From assembly GCF_026151335.1 (NCBI RefSeq), contig NZ_JAMQPP010000007.1: a stretch of 64,000 nucleotides of DNA. One strand, 5' to 3'. Position 1 is the stretch's first letter. Each line of letters opens with the position of its first letter. The DNA is from Leptospira_A soteropolitanensis (GTDB lineage Bacteria > Spirochaetota > Leptospiria > Leptospirales > Leptospiraceae). Shown here one piece after another: positions 16,230 to 25,768 of the stretch. The translations under genes were made by a program, and so were the position numbers. Under the pieces are notes generated by a model, which was not told the origin of the DNA, did no database searches, and worked only from the letters and a program-made list of their open reading frames with translations.

Positions 16230-17093
16230 ATGACTCGAGGATACACAAAACCAGTTACGGAAATTTCAGAAAAAGACTTTGAGGCATTGGTAACCCTTGC
16301 CCTAGAAGAGGATTTGCCTGCGGGTGACATCACCACAGATTCCTTATTTAAATCTAATGAAAAATGTAAGGCGGAGTTACTGGCAAAAGAAGAGGGAGTA
16401 TTGTGCGGGCTTGCCGTAATACCTTGTCTCACTAGGAAAACCAATTCAAATGTAAAATGGAACCAAACACTTTCCGATGGCGCGGATCTTTCTAAAGGAA
16501 CTGTCATTGGCACTTTAGAAGGCTCTCTTGTGGACGTGCTTAAGATGGAAAGAATTCTATTAAATTTTATACAATACCTATCTGGAATTGCGACAAACGC
16601 AAGTAAGGTGGCACGTGAGTTCCCCAATCTTCTAATTTTAGATACAAGAAAAACTTTACCAGGTTACAGAAAACTTGCTAAGTATGCAGTATATACTGGT
16701 GGGGGAGCAAACCACCGATTGAATTTATCCGAAATGGCAATGTTAAAAGACAATCACGTTGCAAAAGCCGGATCCATCCAATCGGCTGTACAAATTGTTC
16801 GAAATGCTAATCCAGGGAAAAAAATAGAACTGGAAATCGATGGCCTGTCTCAACTTAATGAAGCTATTGATTCAAAGCCTGATATCATTTTGTTAGATAA
16901 TTTTTCCGATTCCGATACCGAAAAAGCTATTTCACTCATTAAAGAGAAATCACCTAAGATTCGCATTGAATGTTCTGGTGGGATAACTCCTGGAAAATTA
17001 AAATTTCTATCTAAGTTTGAAGATATTGGTGTGAGTATGGGTTATTTAACTCATACTGTAAAATTTTTAGATATAAGTTTGGACATTAAATAA
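16230..17093 (+). CDS. nadC: Nicotinate-nucleotide pyrophosphorylase (quinolinate phosphoribosyltransferase)
   Basis: 287 residues, normal for the family. It converts quinolinate and PRPP to nicotinate mononucleotide in de novo NAD synthesis. Motifs seen: EDLPAGDITTDSL at the N-terminus, LDTRKTLPGYRKLAKYAV and GGANHRLNLSEMAMLKDNH in the active site, ELEIDGL, and the phosphate-binding end IRIECSGGITPGKL. Its TAA shares one base with the rel ATG, so the two genes are translationally coupled. Confidence 0.95.
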   Translation: MTRGYTKPVTEISEKDFEALVTLALEEDLPAGDITTDSLFKSNEKCKAELLAKEEGVLCGLAVIPCLTRKTNSNVKWNQTLSDGADLSKGTVIGTLEGSLVDVLKMERILLNFIQYLSGIATNASKVAREFPNLLILDTRKTLPGYRKLAKYAVYTGGGANHRLNLSEMAMLKDNHVAKAGSIQSAVQIVRNANPGKKIELEIDGLSQLNEAIDSKPDIILLDNFSDSDTEKAISLIKEKSPKIRIECSGGITPGKLKFLSKFEDIGVSMGYLTHTVKFLDISLDIK

Positions 17094-19147
17094 TGGGATT
17101 ATACCAAGATATCAAAGATAAACAGGAGTTATTTGACGCAGTAGGGAAAAGGCTTGGGCCAGAGAAAGCTGTATTAATTGAAAAAGCATACCATATCGCC
17201 GATAAAATGCACGAAGGACAAAAACGTTTGTCGGGGGAACCTTATATCATTCATCCCATGAACGTTGCGTCCGTTTTAGATGAATTAGGTTTAGATGAGA
17301 GGGCCATTGCAGCGGGCCTTTTGCACGATGTTGTGGAAGACACAAGTTACACAAAAGAGGATATGGCTCGTGAGTTTGGTGAGGATATCGCTGCCCTTGT
17401 GGAAGGTGTAACTAAAATTTCGGAGATTAAATCCCAATCAAAAGAAACAGAAGCAGCTGAAAATATACGAAAGATGTTACTGGCAACCATTAAAGATGTG
17501 CGAGTGATGCTCATCAAACTTGCTGATAAAACTCATAATGTTCGTACTCTTAAGTTCCAACCAGAAGAAAAACAAAAAAGAATCGCGAAAGAAGTCCTGT
17601 CTCTTTATGCTCCAATTGCTGGCCGTTTGGGCGTTTATAAAGTAAAGTTTGAATTAGAAGATTTAGCATTTCAATCTTTACATCCAGAAGAATACCAAGA
17701 AATTAAAAAACGAGTCTCTGCAAAAAAATCAGAACGTGATGAATATATTGAAAAGATAAAAATCATTCTCAAACAAAGATTAGCTGAGATTAGTATTGAT
17801 GCAAGAATCGAAGGTAGGGCAAAACACTTTTATTCGATCTACCGAAAGATGGTGACTAAGGAAAAATCATTCTCTGAGATTTTTGATCTACGTGCCGTTC
17901 GGATCATCACCAATGAAATTAAAGATTGTTATGGTGTTCTTGGAATTGTACATACTTTATGGACACCTATTCCTGGGAGGTTCAAAGATTATATCGCCAC
18001 TCCGAAAACGAACCTATACCAATCTTTACACACAACAGTATTTGGTCCTGATGGTCGTCCAATGGAAGTGCAAATTCGAACCAAGGATATGAATGCCATT
18101 GCTGAAAATGGAGTAGCAGCTCACTGGGCATATAAAGAATCTACCAATCTTTCGAGAACATCCGTTATCTTACAGAATGGTGTAGAAAATGCCTTCCGTA
18201 TGAAATGGTTGGAAATTTTGAAATCTTGGCAAGACCCAAGTCTTGATTCCAAAGAATTTATGGAGGAACTTCAATATGACCTCCATGAAGATGAAGTCTT
18301 TGTTTTTACTCCTAAAGGTGAAATTATTGAGATGCCAAAAGGTGCTACAGTATTAGATTATGCTTTCCGCATTCATACGGATGTTGGATTACACGCAAGA
18401 GGCGGCAAGGTCAATGGAAGGATGGTTACACTTCGTACGGAATTAAAGTCTGGGGATCAAGTAGAAATCATCACTGAAAAAAATTCGAAACCATCTCCTA
18501 TTTGGTTAAGAATTGTGAAAACTTCTGGCGCCAGACAGAAGTTACGTGCTTATTTTCGAAAATTACAAGAAGATTCACAAAGAGAAACCATTGGTTCTGT
18601 TTTGGAAGCGCAGACACCTGCTATTGATGAAAACACAATTAAAGAAATCAAAAAAGTTAAGATTAAAAAGCCACATAAAACAAACCCACACCAAGAAGAT
18701 TCCAAAGAATTCGGAATTTCTGTTGCGGGTTGGAATGATGTGCCAGTTCGAGTAGCATCTTGTTGTACGCCCATCCCTGGAGATGAAATCATTGGTTTTA
18801 TTACAAGAGGTCGGGGTGTGAGTGTTCATAAAAAAGATTGTACAACTGCAAGTAAACAACTCGAGTGGATGAAAACAATCCCGGTTCGTTGGGAAGGTCC
18901 TGGGGAACCCATTCCAATTCAAATCGAAGTGCGTGCAAAAGACGTACAAGGTATCTACTTATCTATGGTAGAGTCAATTTCTAGTACTGAAACAAATATT
19001 TTAGAAGCAGGGGCTTCTTCGCATCCGAATGGAACTCTTACTGCCAAATTTATGTTAGAAGTAGATCACTTGGATCAACTCAAGGAAATTTTGGAAAATT
19101 TACGAATGATCCAAGGTGTAGTTTTTGCAGAAAGAGTTAAAAAATAA
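17093..19147 (+). CDS. rel: Bifunctional (p)ppGpp synthetase/hydrolase (Rel/SpoT)
   Basis: 684 residues. Domain order: HD hydrolase with GLLHDVVEDT (about 80-90), synthetase with RFKDYIATPKTNLYQSLHT (about 298-316), TGS (VFVFTPKGEIIEMPKGATVL), a helical/zinc-finger region with VASCCTPIPGDEI, and a C-terminal ACT domain. The RFKD motif in the synthetase fits bifunctional Rel/SpoT rather than synthetase-only RelA, which carries ExDD there. It would control the stringent response. The gene follows nadC with one shared base and overlaps the convergent glycosidase by 11 bases. Confidence 0.94.
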   Translation: MGLYQDIKDKQELFDAVGKRLGPEKAVLIEKAYHIADKMHEGQKRLSGEPYIIHPMNVASVLDELGLDERAIAAGLLHDVVEDTSYTKEDMAREFGEDIAALVEGVTKISEIKSQSKETEAAENIRKMLLATIKDVRVMLIKLADKTHNVRTLKFQPEEKQKRIAKEVLSLYAPIAGRLGVYKVKFELEDLAFQSLHPEEYQEIKKRVSAKKSERDEYIEKIKIILKQRLAEISIDARIEGRAKHFYSIYRKMVTKEKSFSEIFDLRAVRIITNEIKDCYGVLGIVHTLWTPIPGRFKDYIATPKTNLYQSLHTTVFGPDGRPMEVQIRTKDMNAIAENGVAAHWAYKESTNLSRTSVILQNGVENAFRMKWLEILKSWQDPSLDSKEFMEELQYDLHEDEVFVFTPKGEIIEMPKGATVLDYAFRIHTDVGLHARGGKVNGRMVTLRTELKSGDQVEIITEKNSKPSPIWLRIVKTSGARQKLRAYFRKLQEDSQRETIGSVLEAQTPAIDENTIKEIKKVKIKKPHKTNPHQEDSKEFGISVAGWNDVPVRVASCCTPIPGDEIIGFITRGRGVSVHKKDCTTASKQLEWMKTIPVRWEGPGEPIPIQIEVRAKDVQGIYLSMVESISSTETNILEAGASSHPNGTLTAKFMLEVDHLDQLKEILENLRMIQGVVFAERVKK

Positions 19148-20528
19148 ACCATTGCACCTGGTTGGGTTTTAATTTGAAATAAATTCCTTCCTCTGATTTT
19201 GTTTGTGGGTATTCGACACCTGCCACTAGATCAGTTAGGCTTTTTTGAAATTGGATTCCTTCTTGGAAGGGAATCCAACCTGAGACTTCCCTGTTGGATT
19301 CATTCCATAAGATTAGTTCTGTCTGATTTCCTGTTTCAATGGACCTGATAAAAATAGGAGAACCATTAAATTCTTTGTAATTTGGTTGGTAGGACAGGCT
19401 ACTCGAATTTCTTTTAGAAATGGTTTCAAGTGCACGATTGTAAAAAGCTTCTGTCGTTGGATTTGATTGTTCTGGATCTGTTTGAATCATTTGGACGGGG
19501 ATTTTTTTGTTCAAACCCAGATTTTGCCCTTCATGAAATAATAATATACATTCGGAGAAAGAAAGTAAACTAAAGTAAGCGTGCGAATTTTCACCAAACT
19601 GGTGTTTTGCTCTTTCTTCATCATGATTTTCTAGAAAACGTATTTTGATTTTCATTGCATTTTCTTTTAAACTTTGAGAGACAAAGTAGAATCGATTCTC
19701 TTTCAGAGCATCGTAAATAGATTTATCATATGTGGAATCAAAACCTAATCCGAGTAACCTATCTTCGGTTCCCCAATAGGCTTCCGCATAAAATTTGAAA
19801 TTTGGATAGTCTTGTCTTACAGTATCAATGACTCGTTTCCAATCATATACAGATTTTTTTTCATGGGTTTTTTCAAATACATCAGGAATAAGTAACATTG
19901 CCATATCACAGCGAACACCATCAGAGACTTTTGCGATTTCCTTTAAAATTTGAATGTGCTTTTGTTCCACATCGGGATTTGAAAAATCCCATTGAACTGT
20001 ATCTGTCCATCCATCAAAATAAGGGTCGCGGCCATGAACATAACGGTACCCATTCGGATGTAAAAATGAATTTTTTTCTGAGACCGATTCATTTGCGATA
20101 AGAAATAAATGGGGATTCGAATCAATGAGTGGGGAATCAATGGCCATATGGTTTGGAACAAAGTCTAAGATTAGTTTTTTATTCCATTCATGGATTTGCT
20201 TGTATACATTTGTTAGGTTGTCTTTGGAAGACACTAAAGGGTCAGGTGTGTAAGAATAAATAGCGTATGGTGAACCATAGACATCTTCAGCAAGGAGCGG
20301 GTATTTTACGGTTTGGAATCCTGGTTGGAGTTGTGGCATAGAACGGGCAATGGACTGAGATTTGGGGCTATTTTTCCAAACTCCCATAAGCCAAATTTCA
20401 TCAGCCCATAAAAAAGGAAGGGAATTCTTTAAGGAAGGGAAAGCAGATTCGAGAGGTTCCTTCATTTTTGTACAAAAAAGCCTTGAGCCAATCTCGTACA
20501 AACGGATTTGATGGAAGTGATGTTTCAT
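19137..20528 (-). CDS. GH13 alpha-amylase-family glycosidase
   Basis: 463 residues from the ATG at 20526-20528; a TTG four codons earlier is possible. All four GH13 regions are visible: DFVPNH, the nucleophile Asp in GVRCDMAML, the acid/base Glu in YAEAYWG, and ENHDEER with the transition-state Asp. There is no signal peptide, so the enzyme is probably cytosolic and acts on glycogen- or maltodextrin-like glucans. It is divergent from the peptide-binding lipoprotein gene with only 12 bases between the starts, and converges on rel. Confidence 0.85.
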   Translation of the reverse strand: MKHHFHQIRLYEIGSRLFCTKMKEPLESAFPSLKNSLPFLWADEIWLMGVWKNSPKSQSIARSMPQLQPGFQTVKYPLLAEDVYGSPYAIYSYTPDPLVSSKDNLTNVYKQIHEWNKKLILDFVPNHMAIDSPLIDSNPHLFLIANESVSEKNSFLHPNGYRYVHGRDPYFDGWTDTVQWDFSNPDVEQKHIQILKEIAKVSDGVRCDMAMLLIPDVFEKTHEKKSVYDWKRVIDTVRQDYPNFKFYAEAYWGTEDRLLGLGFDSTYDKSIYDALKENRFYFVSQSLKENAMKIKIRFLENHDEERAKHQFGENSHAYFSLLSFSECILLFHEGQNLGLNKKIPVQMIQTDPEQSNPTTEAFYNRALETISKRNSSSLSYQPNYKEFNGSPIFIRSIETGNQTELILWNESNREVSGWIPFQEGIQFQKSLTDLVAGVEYPQTKSEEGIYFKLKPNQVQWFIF

Positions 20529-20540
20529 AACAAAGTTCAA

Positions 20541-22367
20541 ATGTTCAAATACAGTTCCTCATTACGCAAGATAGTTTTGTTTAGTCTGACAGGACTTTTA
20601 ACAATGGCTTTCCTCCTCCATTGTTCTGAAGAAGAAACAAAAGAGTCCATGTCCAAGGTAAATGACCTTCCTTGGGAAGGGGATATGGCTTCTGTTCCCA
20701 ATGCCCTTCGTATGAAAAATCCTGTGGCTGATCCTAAGGCCAAAAAAGGGGGAAGGATTCGAGTTTATTCCCATCAGTTCCCGAAATCTTTGAATTATTA
20801 TTTGGACCAGTTTACAACTACTGCAAGGATCTTCACTAGTTTGTATGAACCACTTACAGGATACCATCCTCTGACTTTGGAAACGATTCCTCATCTAGCA
20901 AGAGATTGGAAAATTTCTCCCGATAAAAAGAAATTTACGTTCTATTTAGATCCGAATGCACGTTGGTCGGATGGAAAACCTGTAACTGCCGATGATGTGA
21001 TTTTTACTTACGATACAATTATGAATCCAAAAAATGGAACAGCAGTGTTTCGTGTTTCCTTATCACGATTCTTAAAACCAGTAAAGTTAGATGACTTAAC
21101 AGTTGTCTTTGAAGCAAAGGAAGTTCATTGGAATAATTTTAATGATGTTGCCTCTTCTATTTTTATCTTACCGAAACATCATTTTGAAGGAAAAGATTTT
21201 AATAAAGAGAATATGGAATTCCCAATTGTATCGGGGCCTTATAAGATCACTGAGGTTAAAAAGAATCGTTATATTAAACTAGAAAGAAGAGGGGACTGGT
21301 GGCAAAGGGCTTATCCTTTTAACGAAGGTCGTAATAACTTTGATCAAATTGTTTATAAAGTTTATAACGAGGAGGCTGTTGCACTCCAAGCATTCAAAAA
21401 AGGCGATATCGACATTTATCCAGTTTATTCAGCATATGTTTGGGTTGAGGAAGCCAAAGGAGAACCATTTGATAAAAATTGGATCGCCAAACAAAGGGTT
21501 TTTAATTTAAAACCAATCGGATTCCAGGGTTGGGCCATGAACTCCAGGCGGGCCATCTTTTCTGATAAACGAGTGAGAGAAGCGATGAATCTACTTGTGG
21601 ATCGTAAACTCATGATCGATAAACTTGCGTATGGTGAGTATGATCCAACTAATAGCTATTATCCTGATTTTTACTTAGGTGGCGAAAAAAATCCGAACCA
21701 ACCTACAGAATTTAATATTGAAAAAGCTAGGAAACTTTTAACCGAAGCTGGTTGGAAGCCAAACGCCGAAGGGATTTTGGAAAAAGATGGGAGACCATTC
21801 CAATTTTCAATTTTAGATCGAGATAAAAAAACAGAAAAATATTTCACAGTATTTTTAGAGAAAGCAAAGGAAGTCGGAATCAGGGCATCCATTGATACTT
21901 TGGATTTGGCCGCTTGGAGTGAACGAGTAGATAAATACGACTTTGATATGACTTGGGCTGCATGGGGATCTGGTGTATTTAAAGATCCTGAATCACAGTG
22001 GCTTTCAAAATATGCAGATGAAGAGGGACAACCAAACTTACCTGGATTAAAAATTTCGGAAGTTGATAAACTCATTGAAAAACAGAAAACCGAATTTTCG
22101 GTTTCCAAACGAAATGAAATTTTAAAACAAATCGATCGCATAGTTTATAAAGAATACCCTTATGTTTTGTTATGGCATTTACCAAGTACTAGGCTTCTTT
22201 ATTGGCAAAAATATGGAGTTCCTAATTTACCTTTGGGTAAGTATGGTGATGAAAGTTTTTCTTCAGACTATTGGTGGTATGATGAAGAAAAAGATAAAAG
22301 TTTATCAAATGCAGTTTCCCGAAAGGAAAAATTTACTGATTACGAATCCATTGTTCGCTGGAAGTAG
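20541..22367 (+). CDS. ABC transporter substrate-binding lipoprotein, family 5 (peptide/oligopeptide type)
   Basis: 608 residues from the ATG at 20541; upstream in-frame starts at 20508-20520 would lengthen the cytosolic end and overlap the divergent gene. The signal ends at a lipobox Cys (AFLLHC). The family-5 layout is clear: LYEPLTGYHPLTLETIPHLA, WKISPDKKKFTFYLDPNARW, SDGKPVTADDVIFTYD and a C-terminal lobe with LLVDRKLMIDKLAYGEYDP. Such proteins deliver peptides or similar ligands to an inner-membrane permease; no permease or ATPase gene is adjacent. It starts a four-gene plus-strand run. Confidence 0.88.
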   Translation: MFKYSSSLRKIVLFSLTGLLTMAFLLHCSEEETKESMSKVNDLPWEGDMASVPNALRMKNPVADPKAKKGGRIRVYSHQFPKSLNYYLDQFTTTARIFTSLYEPLTGYHPLTLETIPHLARDWKISPDKKKFTFYLDPNARWSDGKPVTADDVIFTYDTIMNPKNGTAVFRVSLSRFLKPVKLDDLTVVFEAKEVHWNNFNDVASSIFILPKHHFEGKDFNKENMEFPIVSGPYKITEVKKNRYIKLERRGDWWQRAYPFNEGRNNFDQIVYKVYNEEAVALQAFKKGDIDIYPVYSAYVWVEEAKGEPFDKNWIAKQRVFNLKPIGFQGWAMNSRRAIFSDKRVREAMNLLVDRKLMIDKLAYGEYDPTNSYYPDFYLGGEKNPNQPTEFNIEKARKLLTEAGWKPNAEGILEKDGRPFQFSILDRDKKTEKYFTVFLEKAKEVGIRASIDTLDLAAWSERVDKYDFDMTWAAWGSGVFKDPESQWLSKYADEEGQPNLPGLKISEVDKLIEKQKTEFSVSKRNEILKQIDRIVYKEYPYVLLWHLPSTRLLYWQKYGVPNLPLGKYGDESFSSDYWWYDEEKDKSLSNAVSRKEKFTDYESIVRWK

Positions 22368-22376
22368 AAATTAAGT

Positions 22377-23459
22377 ATGTCTGAAAAAAAGGGCCCGATC
22401 AAAGGAATACGTGATCGGATATCCCAACTGTGGAACCAATATCCAAACTGGGGTAAAATCCCCCAGTTTTTGGAACTTTTGGAGAAAGGTCTCGACAAAG
22501 AATTGTTTGTCGATCCAGATAAAAAAGAAATCCCTATTCCCATTGAGGACCTTCCCGTTGATGAAGTTTTACGAAAGTCTGGTTTCTTTCGTAATTTTTA
22601 TGAAAAACTTTTTCCGGTATCACATGTTTTCCGAATCACCTATCGTTATGATCGTGAATTTTTAGATAACTTTATGCCTTTGTCTCAGGACGGTTACATT
22701 GGTCGTGGTTCTTATAAATTTGTTTATAAACTCCCTTGGAATCAAGTTGTAAAAATAGGAAAATCAAAGTTACCTTCTGATGCGATCTTTGGATCCCTGT
22801 TTAAAGAAGTTGGTAAAGACCTCTCTAGGTTTTTGAAGCCCGAGGAGGTGGAGTTACAAAACTTTTTAAAAAAACAAACCTCGCGTGATTCCAAAAAAGA
22901 TGAAATCGATTTTAAATTCAAACGTTTGGGATTAGAAAGATTACACTATTGGAAATTAAAGTCTCTTATCCCCGATTTAGTAGTACCTACCCGTTTTTTT
23001 ATGGGGATGCGGATCAGAAATAACCCATTTGGAATCCCCAACGTCACTCTAACACCTTGCGACCAACAGCCGTTACTTGCTGGTAAACATCTTAAAGAAT
23101 TCACTATTCGAAATGAAAAGTTAGATCAAAATCCGATTATGGGAAAACTTTTTCCCAAGTGGAAATTAAACTTTGACTCTCACAGGTTTGGTGTAATTTC
23201 AAAATCAAAACTTAAAAAAATTGCTGTGGACTTCAATCGAGTGATTGAGGTTACCAAATATTTGGCTGAAGAAGAAAAATTAATTTTTGATATACATGCG
23301 GAAAATATCATCATTACATTGCCAGACTTTGAGTTAAAAATTTTTGATTTTCACGTTTTTGATGATTATTTATATGAACCGTCGGAGGAGAATCCAACCC
23401 CAGAGATGGATCACATTCAAATCATTGAAGAATTTATTAAATCATTTGAGTTGGATTAA
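22377..23459 (+). CDS. Protein kinase-like fold protein of unknown substrate
   Basis: 360 residues, with no close family recognised. A kinase-like pattern is visible: a glycine-rich loop around residues 106-118 (GYIGRGSYKFVYKL), a candidate ATP Lys at 126 (VVKIGK), a catalytic-loop-like D305-I-H307-A-E-N310 (compare DxHxxN of aminoglycoside phosphotransferase-type kinases), and D324-F-H in the place of DFG. There is no signal or membrane segment. It lies 9 bases after the peptide-binding lipoprotein and 3 bases before a GT-C glycosyltransferase, so co-expression is likely. A phosphotransferase acting on a sugar, lipid or protein is an inference. Confidence 0.6.
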   Translation: MSEKKGPIKGIRDRISQLWNQYPNWGKIPQFLELLEKGLDKELFVDPDKKEIPIPIEDLPVDEVLRKSGFFRNFYEKLFPVSHVFRITYRYDREFLDNFMPLSQDGYIGRGSYKFVYKLPWNQVVKIGKSKLPSDAIFGSLFKEVGKDLSRFLKPEEVELQNFLKKQTSRDSKKDEIDFKFKRLGLERLHYWKLKSLIPDLVVPTRFFMGMRIRNNPFGIPNVTLTPCDQQPLLAGKHLKEFTIRNEKLDQNPIMGKLFPKWKLNFDSHRFGVISKSKLKKIAVDFNRVIEVTKYLAEEEKLIFDIHAENIIITLPDFELKIFDFHVFDDYLYEPSEENPTPEMDHIQIIEEFIKSFELD

Positions 23460-23462
23460 TCC

Positions 23463-25013
23463 ATGTTAATGTTTAAACGGAATTTTTTTCCTTTTTATTT
23501 ACTTTCCTTACTTTTTATTTTTTTTGCATTTTACCAAAGTTATAAATGGAAATGGATCTGTGATGACGCTTATATTAGTTTTGTTTATGCGAGAAATTTG
23601 TATGAGGGGTCAGGGTTTGTTTTTAATTTAGGAGAAAGAGTAGAGGGTTATACAAATTTCCTTTGGACTCTTATGCTTTCCATAGGTTTTTTCTTAAAAC
23701 TAGAACCACAATTCCTTTCTCTATTTTTAGGGATTTTCTTTTATTTGATGACACTTCTTATTTTCTTTTATGAAGAAAATAAAATTTCTTTTGGAAAAAT
23801 CTATCCGCTCCTTCTTGTACATTTATCTTTATTCTTTCATTTTTATATCTTTGCAACTTCCGGGTTAGAGACTTCTCTTTTTACATTTTTAGTCTGTTCC
23901 GGGTTTTTATTATGGGAAAAGGAAAATGACTTTCTTTTTTTAGTTTTTTTCTTTTCGGCTCTCGTTCGCCCCGAAGGAACACTTTTTTTATCCATAGCTT
24001 CCCTTGATTGGCTCTTTCGAAAGAGGAGTTGGAAACCAGTTTTATTTGGTTTTTTGTTTTTTGGATTTTTGTGTTTTCGTTTTCTTTATTATGATGATTT
24101 CCTTCCGAATACTTTTTATGCAAAAGGAAATAAGGGCGCTTATTTTTCTCAAGGGTTTTATTATCTTCTTTATTTCTTAAAGTCGTATCCACTTTATTTT
24201 TTGGTATTGGTATTAGCTGGGATTCAAATTTATAAAACCTTTTTGAAACGAAAAGAATGTCGATACCTACTTTCTTCACTTGTTTTATACATTTTTTATG
24301 TTTTGTATGTGGGTGGTGATTTTATGGGAATTCGATTCTGGATTCCTATTTTACCGTATCTATCTTACTTGGCGTTTCGCCAAATTCACCAATGGGACAT
24401 GAATTCTCAAATTGAATCTCAAAAGAATTCGTTATTTTTGCGATTATATACAAAGAACCAAATTATTGTGGCTTTTTTATTTATTTTATCTGCGGCAGTG
24501 CATGCAGATCCTTTAAAAATACAAGGAACACGGATACCTGATTGGCATGGAATTGTCGAAGAACGAATGTTTTATGAGGATCATTTGATTCGGACAGGTG
24601 GTTATGATACAGGTGTACTTTCGGATTTCCGTGTTGCCTTCTTTGGTGCGCAGGCACATTTTATTTATTATTTAAGACCTTCTTTTGCATTTGAAGCGGA
24701 ATCAGGTTTAACTGATAGAGAGTTTGCGAAGAAAAAAGTTTCCATAAGAGGTAGAATTGGTCATGAAGGTGAGTTAAACCAAAGTGATCTAGAAGCTCGT
24801 AATATAGAAATTTTATTAGATAATCGACTTCCAGGAAAGACATTGCCATATATTCAATACACTTGGAGAAACATTCCTATCCGTTTTTATGTTAGGGTTT
24901 TTGATCCAAAAAAATTTCAAACCCTATGTGTTCGTGACGATTGGAATTGCGATTACCTCTATCAACAATTCAGTTTGAATCATTGGGATATAAACAAAGT
25001 GAGAGTTTTTTAA
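23463..25013 (+). CDS. GT-C-type multispanning membrane glycosyltransferase
   Basis: 516 residues, with about nine or ten hydrophobic segments in the first 360 and a soluble C-terminal part. The first periplasmic loop carries CDDAYISFVYARNLYEG and GERVEGYTNFLW, a pattern shared with polyprenyl-phosphate-sugar-dependent GT-C transferases such as the AftB-like group; the Asp pair is the expected catalytic site. It would transfer a sugar from a lipid carrier to a surface glycan on the periplasmic side. Donor and acceptor are unknown. The gene is very T-rich, as expected for a hydrophobic protein. Confidence 0.75.
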   Translation: MLMFKRNFFPFYLLSLLFIFFAFYQSYKWKWICDDAYISFVYARNLYEGSGFVFNLGERVEGYTNFLWTLMLSIGFFLKLEPQFLSLFLGIFFYLMTLLIFFYEENKISFGKIYPLLLVHLSLFFHFYIFATSGLETSLFTFLVCSGFLLWEKENDFLFLVFFFSALVRPEGTLFLSIASLDWLFRKRSWKPVLFGFLFFGFLCFRFLYYDDFLPNTFYAKGNKGAYFSQGFYYLLYFLKSYPLYFLVLVLAGIQIYKTFLKRKECRYLLSSLVLYIFYVLYVGGDFMGIRFWIPILPYLSYLAFRQIHQWDMNSQIESQKNSLFLRLYTKNQIIVAFLFILSAAVHADPLKIQGTRIPDWHGIVEERMFYEDHLIRTGGYDTGVLSDFRVAFFGAQAHFIYYLRPSFAFEAESGLTDREFAKKKVSIRGRIGHEGELNQSDLEARNIEILLDNRLPGKTLPYIQYTWRNIPIRFYVRVFDPKKFQTLCVRDDWNCDYLYQQFSLNHWDINKVRVF

Positions 25014-25021
25014 AAATTAAA

Positions 25022-25768
25022 ATGGAATTGATTCAAGAAATCTCGACAGTTTATGGAAATATTAAGTATGGAACTGCTGGCAAACAATCACTTGTTTGTT
25101 TACAAAATGATTTTTCCTCCTTCCCGAAAACAGCGGATGTTTGGAAAGTATATACAGAGAAATGGATTAAAAGAGAGCGAATTAGTAATTTAGATAATTT
25201 TGTAATCCTAAACCAAGTGCATGGTGATTCCATCCATCAAGTAATGTTAGAAACAAGTGGTGATGCTGCTAGTTCTAATCTCATTTGGGAAGGTGACGGA
25301 TTATATACTGAATTACCCAATCGATTGCTAGTTGTGCGCACGGCGGACTGTGTTCCTGTTTTTTTGTATTCTAGTAAACGTCCGTTGGTTGCGATAATCC
25401 ATTCTGGTTGGAAGGGAGCTAGTCTTAGTATCACAGAACGAATGATTGAAAAGGTAATTGAAATGGGTTTTTCACAGGAGGAACTTCATATGGAAATTGG
25501 CCCTTATATCCAAGGTTCTGATTATGAAGTTGGATCCGATGTAGCCAATTTTTTTTCTCATTTAGGGGAAGAGGTATGTTTTCCTAAAGGAAAGGATAAG
25601 TTTTTATTAGATGTGGGACTTGCGATTGAGAAAAGAGTAAAAGAAAAATTCCAAAGGTTAGGCGGAGTGGAAAATTCCCATACGAATGTTTATGGTAGCC
25701 CTCTTTACTTTAGCCATAGAGCCAAAGAAGAAGGCCGCAATTTAAACTTTATACTTTGGGAATCTTAA
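25022..25768 (+). CDS. pgeF: PgeF/YfiH-type (DUF152, laccase-domain) multicopper-like enzyme
   Basis: 248 residues from the ATG at 25022, 8 bases after the glycosyltransferase stop; the frame stays open upstream to 24941 but that part only shadows the previous gene. Catalytic residues of the family are present: NQVHGD, the Cys in RTADCVPVF, and HSGWKG. Members have been described as a peptidoglycan-editing factor that removes wrongly incorporated amino acids, and as purine-nucleoside phosphorylase/adenosine deaminase. Which applies here is not shown. Its end overlaps the convergent receiver gene by 20 bases. Confidence 0.9.
   Translation: MELIQEISTVYGNIKYGTAGKQSLVCLQNDFSSFPKTADVWKVYTEKWIKRERISNLDNFVILNQVHGDSIHQVMLETSGDAASSNLIWEGDGLYTELPNRLLVVRTADCVPVFLYSSKRPLVAIIHSGWKGASLSITERMIEKVIEMGFSQEELHMEIGPYIQGSDYEVGSDVANFFSHLGEEVCFPKGKDKFLLDVGLAIEKRVKEKFQRLGGVENSHTNVYGSPLYFSHRAKEEGRNLNFILWES

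Noticed and set aside
16166..16627. A 153-codon minus-strand frame
   Set aside because: Antisense to nadC and its upstream terminator; no protein-like pattern.
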